Shown piece after piece: positions 34,326 through 46,428 of a stretch of DNA of 64,000 nucleotides. The notes under the pieces were generated by a model. The model was not told where the DNA came from. It saw nothing but the letters and a program-made list of their open reading frames with translations, and searched no databases. Position 1 is the first letter of the stretch; the number at the start of each line of letters is the position of its first letter. The DNA lies in contig NW_026688628.1 in the NCBI RefSeq assembly GCF_030445035.2, positions 2,170,001 to 2,234,000 of the forward strand. Direction: 5' to 3'. Both the position numbers and the translations under genes were made by a program. The stretch comes from Dasypus novemcinctus (lineage: Eukaryota; Chordata; Mammalia; Cingulata; Dasypodidae).

Positions 34326-34500
34326 GTGAAGCAGTTTGAAACTTTGTGGACCCCCAAAACCTTGTTCTTAAATTACCTCGTTCCTGTGAATGTAAAACTA
34401 TTGTATGTGGGAACTTTTGACTAAAGTGCTTTAGTGAAGGGGCTTTGAATGGATTCTTTGACCCAAAGTGGATCTTAGTCCTTACTGTAATCCTTTACAA
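34326..34500 (+). mobile_element. MaLR-type LTR fragment
   Basis: 'cttgttcttaaattacctcg', 'ttcctgtgaatgtaaaac', 'tagtgaaggggctttgaatg' and 'ggatcttagtccttactg' match the first third of the MaLR-like LTR seen at 2316. It abuts the OR pseudogene and has replaced or disrupted the region upstream of its start. Confidence 0.5.
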
Positions 34501-34519
34501 TGGAGGAATTTTACAGATA

Positions 34520-35445
34520 ATGCTTTCCTAGGGAATGACTTTAACAATCAGACCAAATTTATCCTTCTTGGGTTTCATACTACCTGGGATAAGAAGATCT
34601 TCCTCTTCTTCACCTTCCTGATTTTGTATGTGCTGAAAATTCTCAGCAATGTTACCATCATCCTACTTGTGTGGAGTCATAACCACCTTCACTCACCCTT
34701 ATATTTATTCCTTGAAAACCTCATCATTCTAGAAATGATGCTCAAATCCTTCATGACAGCTGAGATGTTGACCATCACTACTTCAAAAATAAACACCACA
34801 TCTTTTGAAGACTGTATCACCCAATCTTTCTTCTATTTTTTCTTTGGGAAAATAGAGTTCTACATCCTGACAATTATGTAATTCAAGCTATATGTTGCCA
34901 TCGTAACCCTTTGAGAGAACCCTCCATCATGAGACTCCAGATTTGCTGGTAAATGATCATGGCCTCCTGGGTGGGAGTGTTATTTTACATTCTTCTGTCT
35001 TCTATTGTAACAAAATTACTCCTTTGTGATTCCAATGTAATATACCACATTTTTTGTGACACTGTCCCATGTTAAAATTGGTGTGTGGGGAAATCCACAT
35101 GATGGAGATGGTTAATTTCATCTGTTCTGCATTTCTCCTTCTGAACTCCCTCTTCTTTACTCAGCACCTTATATCTTCATTGGCTTTATGGTTGTCAGGA
35201 TACCCTCTGCCAAGGCACAGTGGAAGTTTCTGTCCAGCTGTGCTTCTCATATGATTGTTGTCATTATATTTTATGGGGTTTTCAGTTTCCTCTATGTCCA
35301 ACCATCTAAGAACAATTTCTTGACATTTAACAAATTAGGCACTTTATGAATAAAGTTGTGACACCCTTGTAGTATCCATTTATCTATTCTTTGAGAAATC
35401 AGATAGTCATAGAGTCCCTGAAGAAGACAGTTTTTGAACTTGAGG
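34520..35445 (+). pseudogene. Olfactory receptor pseudogene, heavily decayed
   Basis: One frame (to the stop at 34881) reads NNQTKFILLGFHTTWDK, then TM1 and the HLHSPLYLFLENLIILEM segment that replaces the usual PMYFFL..LS motif, followed by TM2-TM3 (FEDCITQSFFYFFFGKIEFY). The frame stops at the MSFDRY-like position. Downstream pieces in other frames recall the second extracellular loop (near 35040-35080) and TM5 (35069-35254). Near 35370-35410 the terminal motif is recognisable as 'ttctttgagaaatcagatag'. Several stops and frameshifts are present. It has the same orientation as the OR at 9393 and resembles it in loop wording. Confidence 0.88.
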
Positions 35446-36803
35446 GTTTCCTATAATCCTCAGTATAGAAAAATATTATTTAATTATATATAAAATTAGC
35501 AATACAATTTAATTGCCTTTGGAAATCATTGTTGAGAATTAATGAATTAGAACTATTAGCCTAAAATGTGGTAAAATTAAGCCTTAATTGTAATTCTGTG
35601 ACTAAATTGATATTTTACCAAAAGCAAGTCACTTAGCTTTTGACTCTAGTGTTTACACCTCAATACACAACATCCAAAAAATTTGGCAGGTTTCTTGCCT
35701 AGTAATTCTACATTTGCCCTATACTTTATGCATCAAAATATACTTAAAATGCATTTTTGTTTTCTGTCACAATGCTTATTAATAACCACTATTATATCTC
35801 CCCAAACTTTCTTAATTCTTATACCTGGTGTCCTTCTTTTCTCTTCATTCCTTCATAATGGATATTTCTAAATCACTTTGTCTATTTTAACTTCTTATCA
35901 CTTCATGTTCCTCAAGAATATTCATACACATTATCTCAAATTTCTTCAGGAATTTCTCTTTGTGTTCAAAATAAAAACAAATGTGTACCTTTACCTGATT
36001 GTATATTGACTCACCTACTGCTCCTTCACTGTCAATAACTACTGTACCATTCTTGACCCTAGTCTAAGTCAGGTTTTCTTGAGTCCTTTAAATATGCCTA
36101 TCTCTTTTTAAATTTTATTATATACAATGATGAATTACACCCTATATCAGAAAAGAATACCCTCGCACCTTATTTAAGTGATGACTTTTAACATTTTTGG
36201 ATTTAAACATACAATTTCTTACTAAAAAAACTCATAAAAAACCCATTCCAAACCTTTTTGGTAGCAACTTTTTAACTCTCATTTCTAAAATATATCAAAT
36301 TTGTAATGTTATTATCACTAAAATATTTAATCATTAAAAGTCTATGATCACCACAAGAGTATAAGTTAATATAACAAGGCTGGTAAGTTTTGTAAGAGCT
36401 ACCATATGTCTTCTGCCTACCACCATACCTAATACATTGTAGGCACTGAAGAAAAGTGAATCAATGTTTAAATTGTTATAACTGTAAACATGCACAATGC
36501 CAGAGTTGGATATCATCTTTAATACATACTGTATAGTGAATAGGCAGTGGGTGTACTTGACATGAACATTAACTCTATAAAAACAAATTTGCCACTTGTA
36601 AACAAAAGGGAATAGTTCAAAATATGGCAAGTAAAATGTACATGTTATAGAACGTACAGATTAAAGAAATGCTTTTTCAACAGGAAACATTTCACAAATT
36701 TAGAGTATTTGAAGCCTAGACCAAACTATATGATCTCTGAAGATTTATTGATTCACTTTCTATGAATGTAAAAATTGTTCTTTATTGTGCTTACAAAACA
36801 TAT
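35446..36803. other. Intergenic sequence, nothing recognised
   Basis: AT-rich sequence with no recognised gene or repeat family; the longest frame is 98 codons (36334-36630) without family resemblance. Confidence 0.35.
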
Positions 36804-36816
36804 TTTACTGCCTTAT
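36804..36816. repeat. Target-site duplication (left) of DAS-SINE
   Basis: tttactgccttat is repeated exactly at 37228-37240 on the other side of the SINE. Confidence 0.9.
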
Positions 36817-37227
36817 TTTTTTTAAAGATTTATTTATTTCTCTCCCCTTCCCTTTCCCCCCACCCCAGTTGTCTGCTCTCTGTGTCTACCTGCTGCGTCT
36901 CCTTTGTCTGCTTCTGTTGCTGTGAGCAGCACAGGAATCTGTGTTTCTTTTTGCTGTGTCATATTGTTGTGTTAGCTCTCATGTGTGCAGCACCATTCCT
37001 GGGCAGGTTGCACTTTCTTTTGAGCTGGGTGGCTCTCCTTATGGGGCACACTCCTTGTGCATGGGGCTCTCCTATGCGGGGGACACCCCTGCGTGGCAGG
37101 GCACTCCTTGCGTGCATCAGTACTGTGCATGGGCCAGCTCCACAAGGGTCAAGGAGGCCCACGGTTTGAACTGTAGACCTCCCATGTGGCAGACAGATGC
37201 CCTAACCACTGGGCCATGTCTACCGCC
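36817..37227 (-). mobile_element. Full-length DAS-SINE, minus strand
   Basis: A complete armadillo DAS-SINE of about 410 bp. The tRNA-like head is on the right (minus strand 'gcggtagacatggcccagtg', B-box-like AGTTCAAACC at 37163-37172). The GC-rich body is in the middle, then GGGGTGGGGGGAAAG, and the A-rich tail is on the left (plus TTTTTTTTAAAGATTTATTTA). Perfect 13-bp duplications at 36804 and 37228 define the insertion. Long reading frames on both strands reflect its composition, not coding. Confidence 0.95.
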
Positions 37228-37504
37228 TTTACTGCCTTATCATAGCCCTTATAATCTTTAATAAGAGCTTTTTCTTCCCTTTTTAAAAATTTTAAGCTCC
37301 TAGACTTCAGTGAATATTATACAAATGTTATTTATTGTTTAGCTCTAAAAGTGTAAATAATTATTTCATTACATTTTTGGAAAGAAAACAATGAAATGAT
37401 TATCTTAAACTCTTGAAAATCCAGATAATGCAGAATTACAGTGATAAAATGATGAGAGGAGAGTATGTTTATACAAGTAAATGTTAAAATGTTAATATTT
37501 TAAT

Positions 37505-39112
37505 TTTTTAAAGAAGTTTTGGATGACAAAACTGTTATGACTGTGGCAGGGGAGGATCACTGGCTTGGGGTGCCAAAGATGGGGGATGCATGGGCATACA
37601 TATAGTCATATAAAATATGTTCAAATGTATGTAAGACTTTGTCATGGTGCATGGAGATTCATACAATAACTGAAGGAATATCAAATTCCCATCCTAGGGA
37701 GTTCTGCCACATTTTATAATGGAACAGCAAGAATTCCCTGAGGAGAGGGGCAATGACTAGTGAAATAAGATGGTCCATTGATGGGCCCTTGATATTGATG
37801 GCTGTGTTTAGTAAGCTTTACTCTTGAAATTGAAACAGCCTAGTATTATAGGGCCTAAGTGTTGCCTCCTGGGATTCTCCTTCTTACTCAAATGTGGCCT
37901 CTCTCTAAGCCAAACTCAGCATATAAATACATTACCTTCCCCAAACATTGGACATGATCTCTGGGGATGAGCCTCCTTTGCACAGAGGGATTTCTACCAA
38001 GAACCAGCCAGAAATGAACCTGGAAAAAAACTTTGACCTAAAGGGGCAAAAGGTAAAGACAAATATATTTATATGGCTTAGAGACTTCAAAGTGAGTTGG
38101 AAGGTCATTCCAGAGGTTATGCTTATGCACATTTCAGTAGGCTCTCTTTGACTGCCAAAGTAGATACTACCTCAAATAGCAGGGCCCCTGAGTTCTCTGG
38201 AGACATCCAGACACACTATAGGTAGGACAGAGAGCTCAGGAGTTTGTTGCCTTGCCAGTGGGCCTTTCTTTGGAATTTATGCTCCCCAGTGTGACAGAGT
38301 TGAACTCTGTGGTTTCATTACACATGGCTCTTCTGTCCTTCTATTTGAACCTATAATTAGTACTAGAGTTTGTTGGTGTGTGTTCAAGAGACTTAAATCT
38401 TTGGGCTTTCCATGTGCCAGCTGGGCCCTAAGTCTCTATAAAGTTGTAACACCTACTCTCTATTTCACTGGTATCACCCAGGGCAACTAACAAGAAAGTG
38501 ATGATGGACAACTACCATATCAAGGAAAGAAGAAAGTCTACAACTGCAAACAAGAGAGTCTGATCCCTTGGCCCTTATGAGATTGCAGCCCTCTCTCAAT
38601 CTCTCTCAATGAGAGGTGGAGTAGACTTCACCATCCCAGAATCCTAAGAATTGAGGAATGAAATATGGGTTAAAGTAGACCTAAAGGTATTCCACTATAA
38701 ACTTATTGTGATTCTAGCAATGGAAGAAACTATGTCACTGAAGTTGAAGCAGTTGCCACTGGAGGTTCTGAGGTCAGGGAGAGGAAAAAACAGGTGCAAT
38801 GTGAGGCATTTTTGGGACTTGGGATTTGTCCTGCATGACATTGCAATGACAGATACATACCATTAAATATCGTACCATTACTTACAGAATTGGGTAGGAG
38901 AAAGTATAAATTATAAAATAAACTTTAAACCATACTCAGTGGCAAGGCTTCAAAATGAGTTCATCATTTGCAATGAATGTACCTCACTAATGAAGGATGT
39001 TTTTAATATGGAAAAATGGTGGAGGCATAGGGAGCAGGGCATATGGGAATCCTTTTCCTTTTCATGTAACATTTATGTAATCTAAGTATCTTTTTAAAAA
39101 GTTAGGAAGAGA
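37505..39112 (+). mobile_element. Old L1 distal 3'UTR copy
   Basis: Landmarks in order are GGCAGGGGAGGATCACTGG (37545), 'tgatgggcccttgatattg', 'ggacatgatctctggggatg', 'cagtgtgacagagttgaac', 'atcctaagaattgaggaatg' and an end at 'gtaacatttatgtaatctaag' with a short A-rich tail. It is more diverged than the 17237 or 11513 copies and belongs to the older tail variant. A minus-strand L1 tail fragment follows immediately. Confidence 0.82.
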
Positions 39113-39114
39113 AA

Positions 39115-39225
39115 AAAAGAAGCTTTAGATTGCACAAATATTACAAAAAAAATAGGGGATTCCCATATTCCCCAGCCCTCTCCCTACCTCATAAAGTTTA
39201 AGCTCTTCTAAATGCATCTGGCAAT
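39115..39225 (-). mobile_element. Old L1 3' terminal fragment, opposite orientation
   Basis: 'agaagctttagattgcac', 'ataggggattcccatattcc' and 'ccagccctctccct' are the reverse complement of an old L1 3' end. It lies tail-to-tail with the element ending at 39112, giving a small inverted repeat of about 70-100 bp. Confidence 0.65.
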
Positions 39226-40256
39226 CTACTTCTGTGGGTCACAAATTGTGGCTATCATATGCCCCTTCATCACTTAAAACATGTCCCATTACAAAACAAT
39301 TTCACTTTTGCTGGAATTGTCAAAGATTGACAAAGATAATACAAAGTATGTTCCTAACATTCTTGAGGATATATCTACAAGTAACTTTATCAATTGCAGT
39401 AAAGCCCATGCCAGAGAGAAATTTAGAGAAAATCTATGCTAAAATGAGAAAACATGAGTGGAGTGGATCACAGACAATTTCACACCCATATTCACAGACC
39501 AGAGAAATGAGTATGGTGCAATACAGTGCTGAGGGATAGGGTCAAACTCACATATGCCTGAAAACCATAAAAAAAAAGAGCATACTCATTTTGACTAACA
39601 GAAGGCATGCTTCAGAGACTTAGTGGTGTAGGAAAGGATGGAAAGAAGAGATGGAATTTAAGAACTTGCAGAAACCACAGTGACACAAAACATGAGGAAA
39701 ATACCTTCAGTTTTCACAAATTTTACTTCTGATTAAAGAAACTTCAATCTTAAAACCAAATGAAAAGGGCATTAAAATACTTTGAAATACAGGAAATCAA
39801 CCAAGACATTCATGCCACTATGAAAACATTATTTATTTTCAAGAAAAATAAGACAAGAAACAATAAACAGAAAGTAGCAGATTATACAATATAAAACCAA
39901 TATTCAAAAAAAGGAAATGTAAGAACAAATATATTGTAATTATTCAGATACATTCCATAATATATGAAAAATATGAAATTTTAAAAGAAGTCAGATTAAT
40001 TTAATTGCTTTTAGCAAACATTTATGCCTATGAAAAAAATCTGGAAACAAAAATTCAATAACTGAACTAAACAACAGAAAAGTCAATGTGGGAAAATGAT
40101 GAAACATAGGCAATAACTTGAATGAAAATGTAAAATATCACCTCATGAATTTAGAGTGAATTATAAGTAACATGCAAAGAATGAATTTGACTGGAAAGGA
40201 AATAATGTCTATTAAGGAAGACAACAGTCATGTGGTTAAAGAAATAAAAACAATGT
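39226..40256. other. AT-rich interval, possibly very old L1 remnants
   Basis: No gene is seen. Scattered A-rich phrases ('aactaaacaacagaaaagtc', 'ggaaaggaaataatg') suggest an ancient L1/HAL1-type element, but the similarity is too weak to call. Confidence 0.35.
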
Positions 40257-40838
40257 TACATAACTCTTAAGCATCCTGCACTCTAGTCCTAGTTGAAATT
40301 TCAAGTGCACAGGCTCATAAGCATAGTCATCAATATCAAGGACCCATCATTGGACCTTCCTTCTTTTCTGGTCCTTTTTGCTCTTGTGCTTGGGGGATTG
40401 TTGCTGCTCCTTTGGGGAGTGTGACAGAGTTTCCCAGGGTGGGAAGTCAGCACTCCCTCAGTAGTCATGTGAAACCCTACCCATTATGTCAATACCCAAA
40501 GAACATCTAAACATATCTATATACTCTATATTCGTGCCCTGGAGAACTCCCTCCCACTCATGCATTCCCCATCAATGACACCCCACTTCAGTGCTCCTCC
40601 CCTGCCATAGTTGAACCCCTCTGTGATCCAAACTTCCTCAAAGATGAAGTGTAATATATTACTGAATTCAATTAAGTGGAAAATGAAATATTAATAATAG
40701 GTTTAAAGGTTATAAGTAGAATGCATAATTTAGAAAAAATAAAATAAAAAATGAATTGGGGTAATAAATAATGAAAATCATCATGATTTTTTAAATGTTT
40801 TGCCTTTCATCAATGTAATAGGTGTTGCCAAGTATGTA
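40257..40838 (-). mobile_element. Inverted 5' segment of a twin-primed L1 copy
   Basis: This part is in minus orientation: 'caggctcataagcatagtc', 'ggaccttccttcttttc', 'gcccatt'-type wording, 'caatgacaccccacttcag', then 'gcctttcatcaatgtaatag'. In the L1 3'UTR it lies directly upstream of the sequence that starts the plus-oriented part at about 40841. Confidence 0.8.
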
Positions 40839-40840
40839 TG

Positions 40841-42055
40841 GGTGCTCAATATGGTCACTCTCGAAGCCAAACTCGTCATGGAAATGCATTACCTTTCCCC
40901 CAGCATGAGACATGACTCCTGGGGATGAGCCTCTCTGGCAATGAGGGAGTACTACAAAGCAAAAGTTGGTGACACCACTAGAAAAAGACCTTGAATAAAA
41001 GGGAGAAATGATATAGACAAATGAGTTTCTATGGGTAACAGACTTCAAAATGAGTGAGGAGACCATCAGAGGGTTTGTGCTTATGCTCATCTCAGCAGGA
41101 TCTCAGAGACAGCCAATGTAGATACAACCCTTGGAAGTGGCTCTCCTGAGGGCTACAGAGACATCCAGGTCCTACAGTCATGATAGATGGCTCTGGAGTT
41201 CAGTGATTTGCCAGTGAGTCCTACTTTGTAATTTGTGCTCCTGTGTGTGATGGAGGTGGATTCAGAGGTGACATCTCTACACATGCCTCTTCTGTCACTT
41301 TTACTGGAGTAGTGGTTAGTGCTGGGGTTGGTGTGTGCTCAGGAGAATTGAATGCCTGGACGATGTGTCAGTTGGACCTTGAACCTCACCACAGTTGCAA
41401 CACCTATTCTCTGGTTCATTGGATTTACCCAGGTCTAACACAGAAGTGATGATGGTCAACCGCCACATCAGGGAACTGAGAGAGTCTACAGCTGCAAGCA
41501 GAATTCCATCCATCAGCCATGTGGTATCTAAGCCTCCTCTCAATTTAGAAGTGAAGTGGACATCATCATCCCAGGGTCCTCAGGAGGGAGGAATAAAATA
41601 TGGATTAGAGTGAAAGTACTGGTATTCTACTTCAGAATTATTGTGACTCTAGAATTGGAAGAAATTGAATCATTGATGTGGAGACAGTGGCTGTGGGAGT
41701 TGCTAAAGGCAGGGAAAGGGAAATGAAAGTGTGATATTGGGGCATTTTTTGGGACTTGACATTGTCCTGAATGATTTTGCAGGTACAGATGCAGGACATT
41801 ACATAGCCTGTTATAACCCAATGAAAGGACTGAGAGAGAGTGTTAAACTACAACATTAACTATAATCCATGCCATGTAGCAATGTTCCAAAATGTACTCA
41901 TCAAATGCAATGAATGTCCCATGCTAATGAAAGAAGTTGTTGATGTGGGAGGATTGGTGTTGTGGGGAATGGGCTATATGGGAGTACCTTATATTTTTTA
42001 TTGTAACATTTTGTGTGATTTATGTATCTTTTAAAAAGATAATAAAAACCATTAA
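40841..42055 (+). mobile_element. 3' segment of the twin-primed L1 copy
   Basis: Plus orientation from 'ctcaatatggtcactctcg' through 'catgagacatgactcctgg', 'cctgagggctacagagac' and 'ccatgtggtatctaagcctc' to 'ttgtaacattttgtgtg' and an AATAAAAACC tail. With the inverted piece at 40257-40838 it accounts for about 1.8 kb of contiguous L1 3'UTR with one inversion and a small loss at the junction. Confidence 0.85.
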
Positions 42056-42799
42056 ATAGCTAATAAAAAAGAGATTTATTAGAATAGGAAAAATAACTTT
42101 CAATACATATACACTGAGTTACCCAAGGAAAGAATAATAAATGTATGATATAATCAAATTGTAACCCAAGAAAATATTCCAAGTATAAAAAGAGAGCTAA
42201 GTATACTTATTACAATATTCCAGTTTCTACATGGGAAACTAACCCAGATGAGATAACATTAAGGCATAGCTTCCTCCAAAGACTCTTATTTTAAAGTTAA
42301 TATTATAAGAACTTTTAGGCAGAAGAAAATCCAGTAATTATAAAAGAAAGTTAGTTAATGAGACAATAAACTAGCTGAAGACAACTTTCAAAACAAACCT
42401 TACACACAAGTAGGATTTTTAGTGTTACAGTTTTGTTTATTATACAATTATGTCTTTAACATTTAAGTGCAATTTTCTTGAAAATAATCATTGTGAAAAA
42501 TAATTCAAGGGTTCTTGGCTTCATCATACATGTTGGAGATTTGGAAATGTGAAGGAGCCAGAAAATCTGGGAGTTGAATTGGACAAATATCACTAGTCCA
42601 TACCAACCCATTCCACCTTTCTATTAAAATATAGATATATTTGAAATCAAAATAGAAAGAGGTGATATGAGATGTTGACACATATTATAATTTGCACATA
42701 TTACCATTGTTACACATGCCTTTCCCTTAACCGAACAGGAAGAAAGAAATTGACAAAATGGGACATGAGAATTCCAGCATGAACACTAAAATTATTTAT
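42056..42799. other. Intergenic sequence, nothing recognised
   Basis: AT-rich sequence with no ORF above background and no family I can name. Confidence 0.35.
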
Positions 42800-43874
42800 A
42801 AAAATAAATATTTTAAAGGAGCTTTAAATTATCTAAATGAAACATCAAAAACTACATAAATGAAACACCAAATATAACATAAATGAAACATCAAAAATAT
42901 AGGGGTCTCCCATATACCTTGCCCCTCCCCTTCCTATAATTCCCCCTTTAACTATGTCTTTCATTAAAGTGGTATATTGCTGACAACTGATGAGTGATGA
43001 ACACACACTGAAGTGTTGCTACTAAATATTGTATATATTTTATATTAGATTTTATACTTTGCACTGCCCATTTTTATGGGTTTTCAGAAAATGTATAGTG
43101 GCCTGTATCTGTCATCACAATATCATGCATGGCATTTCCAATGTACCCAAAATGCCCCATGTTACACACGTTCTTCCCTGTCCCTCCCCTCAGAACCTCT
43201 GGTAACAATTATCTTTATATTAGTTTTGCAAGTTCTTCCATTACTAGAATAATAATATACTTTAGCCCATAGTTCCATTGTTCCCTTATGTTTCTTCATT
43301 TCTCAATCTTGAGGGTTTTAGGATGCTGGTGCCCACTGTTTCCAACTGGGGGCAGGGTTAGAACCCATGGGGCAGATGGATGGTACTGTTTTGTTCACAG
43401 ATGTAGATAATCTTTGTTCTATGGGAAGAGTTTTGTCCATCATCATCATTTTGCTTGTTGTATTGGGTGACTCTGATGACCTGGAGAGTAAGTGCTAGCT
43501 GAAACTCTGCTAAGACTCAGGACTGAACCCAAATATGAACAGCCAGAAATTTACATTTCTGGGAAATATTTTTAATGGGTACAGTGCTAATTACAGGATC
43601 AAATTAAAGGAGAATAAAAACCAAATTATAAATGAGTCTAACTCTGAAACATTGGGGAGATAGGTTATTGTCTAGGCAAATGTAAGGCCCACTGATGAGG
43701 TGGCAATTGCCAGAGGTTATCTGCCCTGCCTATCATGTTTAGATGCCTCAACAGCCCTCAGGAGAAGCCCTCCTTTAGTCATTGTTTACTGTGGTCATCA
43801 GTGATATCCTCCTGAAATGTGTATAAGCATAACTTCTGGAATGAACTCCTGACTCACTTTGAAATCTCTTAGCT
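42800..43874 (-). mobile_element. Old L1 (copy A) 3' end, first piece of a nested element
   Basis: The minus-strand old L1 tail appears on plus as 'aaggagctttaaattatc', 'ataggggtctcccatatacc', 'atggcctgt'-type wording near 43100, 'cctgtccctcccctcagaac' and 'acttctggaatgaactcctg'. The same family module recurs at 57215-57590. The element appears to continue beyond three later insertions (DAS-SINE, MaLR provirus, L1-2). Confidence 0.7.
42835..42902. repeat. Short tandem repeat, about 25 bp x 3
   Basis: 'aaatgaaacatcaaaaa' recurs three times with small changes ('aaatgaaacaccaaatata', 'aaatgaaacatcaaaaata') within the old L1 tail. Confidence 0.7.
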
Positions 43875-43889
43875 ATAAAAACGAATATA

Positions 43890-44049
43890 ACAAGATAATG
43901 CAACAAAAAGAAACACAGATTCCTGTGCTGCTGACAATAACAAAAGTGGACAAAGAAGAACATGCAGCAAATAGACACAGAGAACAGAGAACAGACAACT
44001 GGGGGTGGGGGAAGGGGCAAGAAATAAAATAAATAAATAAATCTTTAAA
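43890..44049 (+). mobile_element. DAS-SINE 3' half, inserted in old L1
   Basis: 'gcaacaaaaagaaacacag', 'ctgctgacaataacaaaagt', 'gacacagagaacagagaac', a G-rich spacer and AAATAAATAAATCTTT give the 3' part of a DAS-SINE without its tRNA head. Similar flanks (ataaaaac..aatata at 43875-43889 and 44050-44065) look like a slightly mutated target-site duplication. Confidence 0.85.
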
Positions 44050-44065
44050 ATAAAAACCTAATATA

Positions 44066-44274
44066 TATTTAATATTTCTCCCTTTGGGTTAAAGGCTTTT
44101 TTCTGTTGTTGGTGATGATAAAAATCCTTCAGTGACAGGGAAGCTTGTCCCCAGGAGTTATGACCCCTGCCAGGGGGAAGGTACTGAGTTTATGTTCTGA
44201 GTTCACTTTAGATGGAGGCCACATTTGGGCAAAAAGGAGGCTTTCAGGAGGTATCTCTTAGGTAAGAGATATTA
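44066..44274 (-). mobile_element. Old L1 (copy A) 3'UTR, second piece
   Basis: Continues the L1 tail after the SINE: 'atttctccctttgggtt', 'ccccaggagttatgacccc' and 'gaggccacatttgggc' are the reverse complement of the 3'UTR section at about 17800-17900. It ends at the MaLR insertion site. Confidence 0.7.
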
Positions 44275-44279
44275 CTAGG
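44275..44279. repeat. 5-bp target-site duplication (left) of MaLR provirus
   Basis: ctagg at 44275-44279 equals ctagg at 46956-46960. MaLR and ERVL elements make 5-bp duplications. Confidence 0.65.
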
Positions 44280-44879
44280 TACATTAGTCAGCCAAAATAA
44301 TTCTGATGCAAAATACCAGAAACTGGTTGGTTTTAATAAAGGATATTTGTTTGGGGTAGGGGTAAGAGCTTAAAGATACCAGTCCATAAAGCATAAGTTT
44401 CTTTCTTCACCAAAGTCTATTTTCATGTGTTGGGGCAAGATGGCTGCTGATGGCTGTGACGGTTTAGGCTTCCAGGGTTCCTCCCTTCCAGGGTCTTGCT
44501 TCTCTCTGGGTTCAATGTTCCTTCCCAGGTCCTGCTTCTTCCTGGGCTCAGCATTTGTCTCTTCCTGGATCTGACTTCTCTTTCCTCTGTGAGCTTAAAT
44601 CCCAGGGCTTGAGCTTAAGGCTTCACCACCAAATTCCAACATCAAAACTCCAACATCAGAAACTCTCAACTCTGTCCTTTGCCATGCCTTTTATCTGTAA
44701 GTCCTCACCCATCAAGGAGCGGGTACTCAATGCCCTACTGACAAAAGAGGTTTACTTGATTAAGTAAACAACCCAACCTCCAAATTCATATAATCTCATA
44801 TGCCAAGAGAAAAAGACCAGTTTACAAACATAATACAATATTTCATTTTGGAATTCATCAATAATATTAAACTCCTGCA
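44280..44879 (-). repeat. MaLR provirus LTR, 3' copy in element sense
   Basis: This is about 600 bp, longer than its partner by an expanded block near 44490-44580 in which phrases such as 'ggtcttgcttctctctgg' and 'ggtcctgcttcttcctgg' repeat. The ends on the minus strand are TGCAGGAG and ...GACTAATGTA. Confidence 0.75.
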
Positions 44880-46428
44880 TTCCACCCTCTGAATTCCAAA
44901 AAGTCATTACAATATTAAAAAATAATTTAAATCAATTCCAATGCAAGTACTAAATCATATCACAATCAAATTAAAGAAACACAGTTTGTCTCAGGGCAAA
45001 GTCCTGTCTGCTATAGTCCTCTGAAACTTACAAAACAATTCATCTACTTCCAATGCATAAATGGACAAAGGACAAATATTTTCATTACAATAAAGAGAAA
45101 TTGGTAGGGAAACAGTCATGGATCCTCTACATTTCAGTAAACCTGCAGGGCATCTTCCACTGGATTTCAGTCTGAGAGTCATTCTTAAGATGATGACTTC
45201 TTCTCCTTGGGGCCTTATGGAGACCAACCCTTTCCACGTGTATGCCCAATGGCCATTTTCTTGGTTCCACTCTCATCAAGTATCTGGGTGTTGACCAAGC
45301 TTCAGACCTCTCCCTCCAAGAGTGCTGGGGTAATTGCCACACCTTATCCAATTTTTGGGTTAGAGTCTTAACCCCCCTAGCACAGCAATATGAAGACAAA
45401 ATTTTCCCTAACCTTTGGCATTCAGGCTCAACCATCACAGAGCAATTAGTTGACCACCTGGCCTTTCCTAACCTTTGGGGGACAGGTCCATGTCTCTCAG
45501 ACCTGTGAGGTGCTGACCTTAACCCTGCTAACTCTTGGGGAATGTGCTCTACCCACTCTGTACCCTTGGGCAGCAAACTTTCCCAGAAACCAGACAGGAA
45601 CATCCACCCTCTTCAATTGCTGGGGCAAACTCTCCCTCTCTGTTCATATGGGTGGGGTTCCTCTCTTGACCCAAGGTGATGTCTTAATTCTAGATCTCAA
45701 CCTCATGGTTTTCCTCTTAAAGCTGTTTTTCCTTCAGCCTCTCCTTTCTATGTCCTTTTTGTTCCAGACTGACAGTGGTTTTGTTCATACAGCTCTCTCA
45801 AAACCTTGTTGGTTTGGCATGCAGGAAGCAGGGTTTCATGCCATTAGACAAAGACATTCCACAAGTCTTTCCTAGATAACTGCATCTTTAATCTTGATTT
45901 ACCAGTTCCAAGCATAGTTAAGTCCTACAATGGGCACTTTAATGTGGAATCTTGATTTCCAGAAGCTTGGAATTTCCAGAATCAGTTTCTGTTTTCTTTG
46001 TACCCAACAGTTCAGTCCTCAGCATATCTCTCTCATCTAGCATTTTGCTATAAGCTGCAAGCAGAAGCCAAACTGCATTCTACAGGTTTACTTTGGAAAT
46101 TTCTTCAGCTTACTGCCCAGGCTCACCATTTTCAAATTCTGCCTTCCATAAAACACCAGGAATAACCTTGCTAAGTTCTCTGCACCTTTAAAACACGGAT
46201 CCCCTTTCCTCCAGTTTCCAATAATAGTTTCATTATTTACTTCTAAAGCATCATACAAAGTAACGTTAGCATCTATATTGCTATCAACAGTCTCTTCAAT
46301 GCTCTTTAGGTCTTTTCTTCTAAGCATCTCACAATCCCTTCAAAAAATACCCCTTGCCCATTTATGAAACCATTCCAGCATTTCGGTAATTGCAAAAGTA
46401 CTTCCCCACTCTATGTTACCAAATTCCA

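Noticed and set aside
36762-37169. 135-codon and 106-codon plus frames
   Set aside because: They lie within the full-length minus-strand DAS-SINE bounded by target-site duplications.
45127-45875. 158- and 141-codon frames on opposite strands
   Set aside because: Inside the non-coding internal region of the MaLR-type provirus, with no retroviral domain seen.
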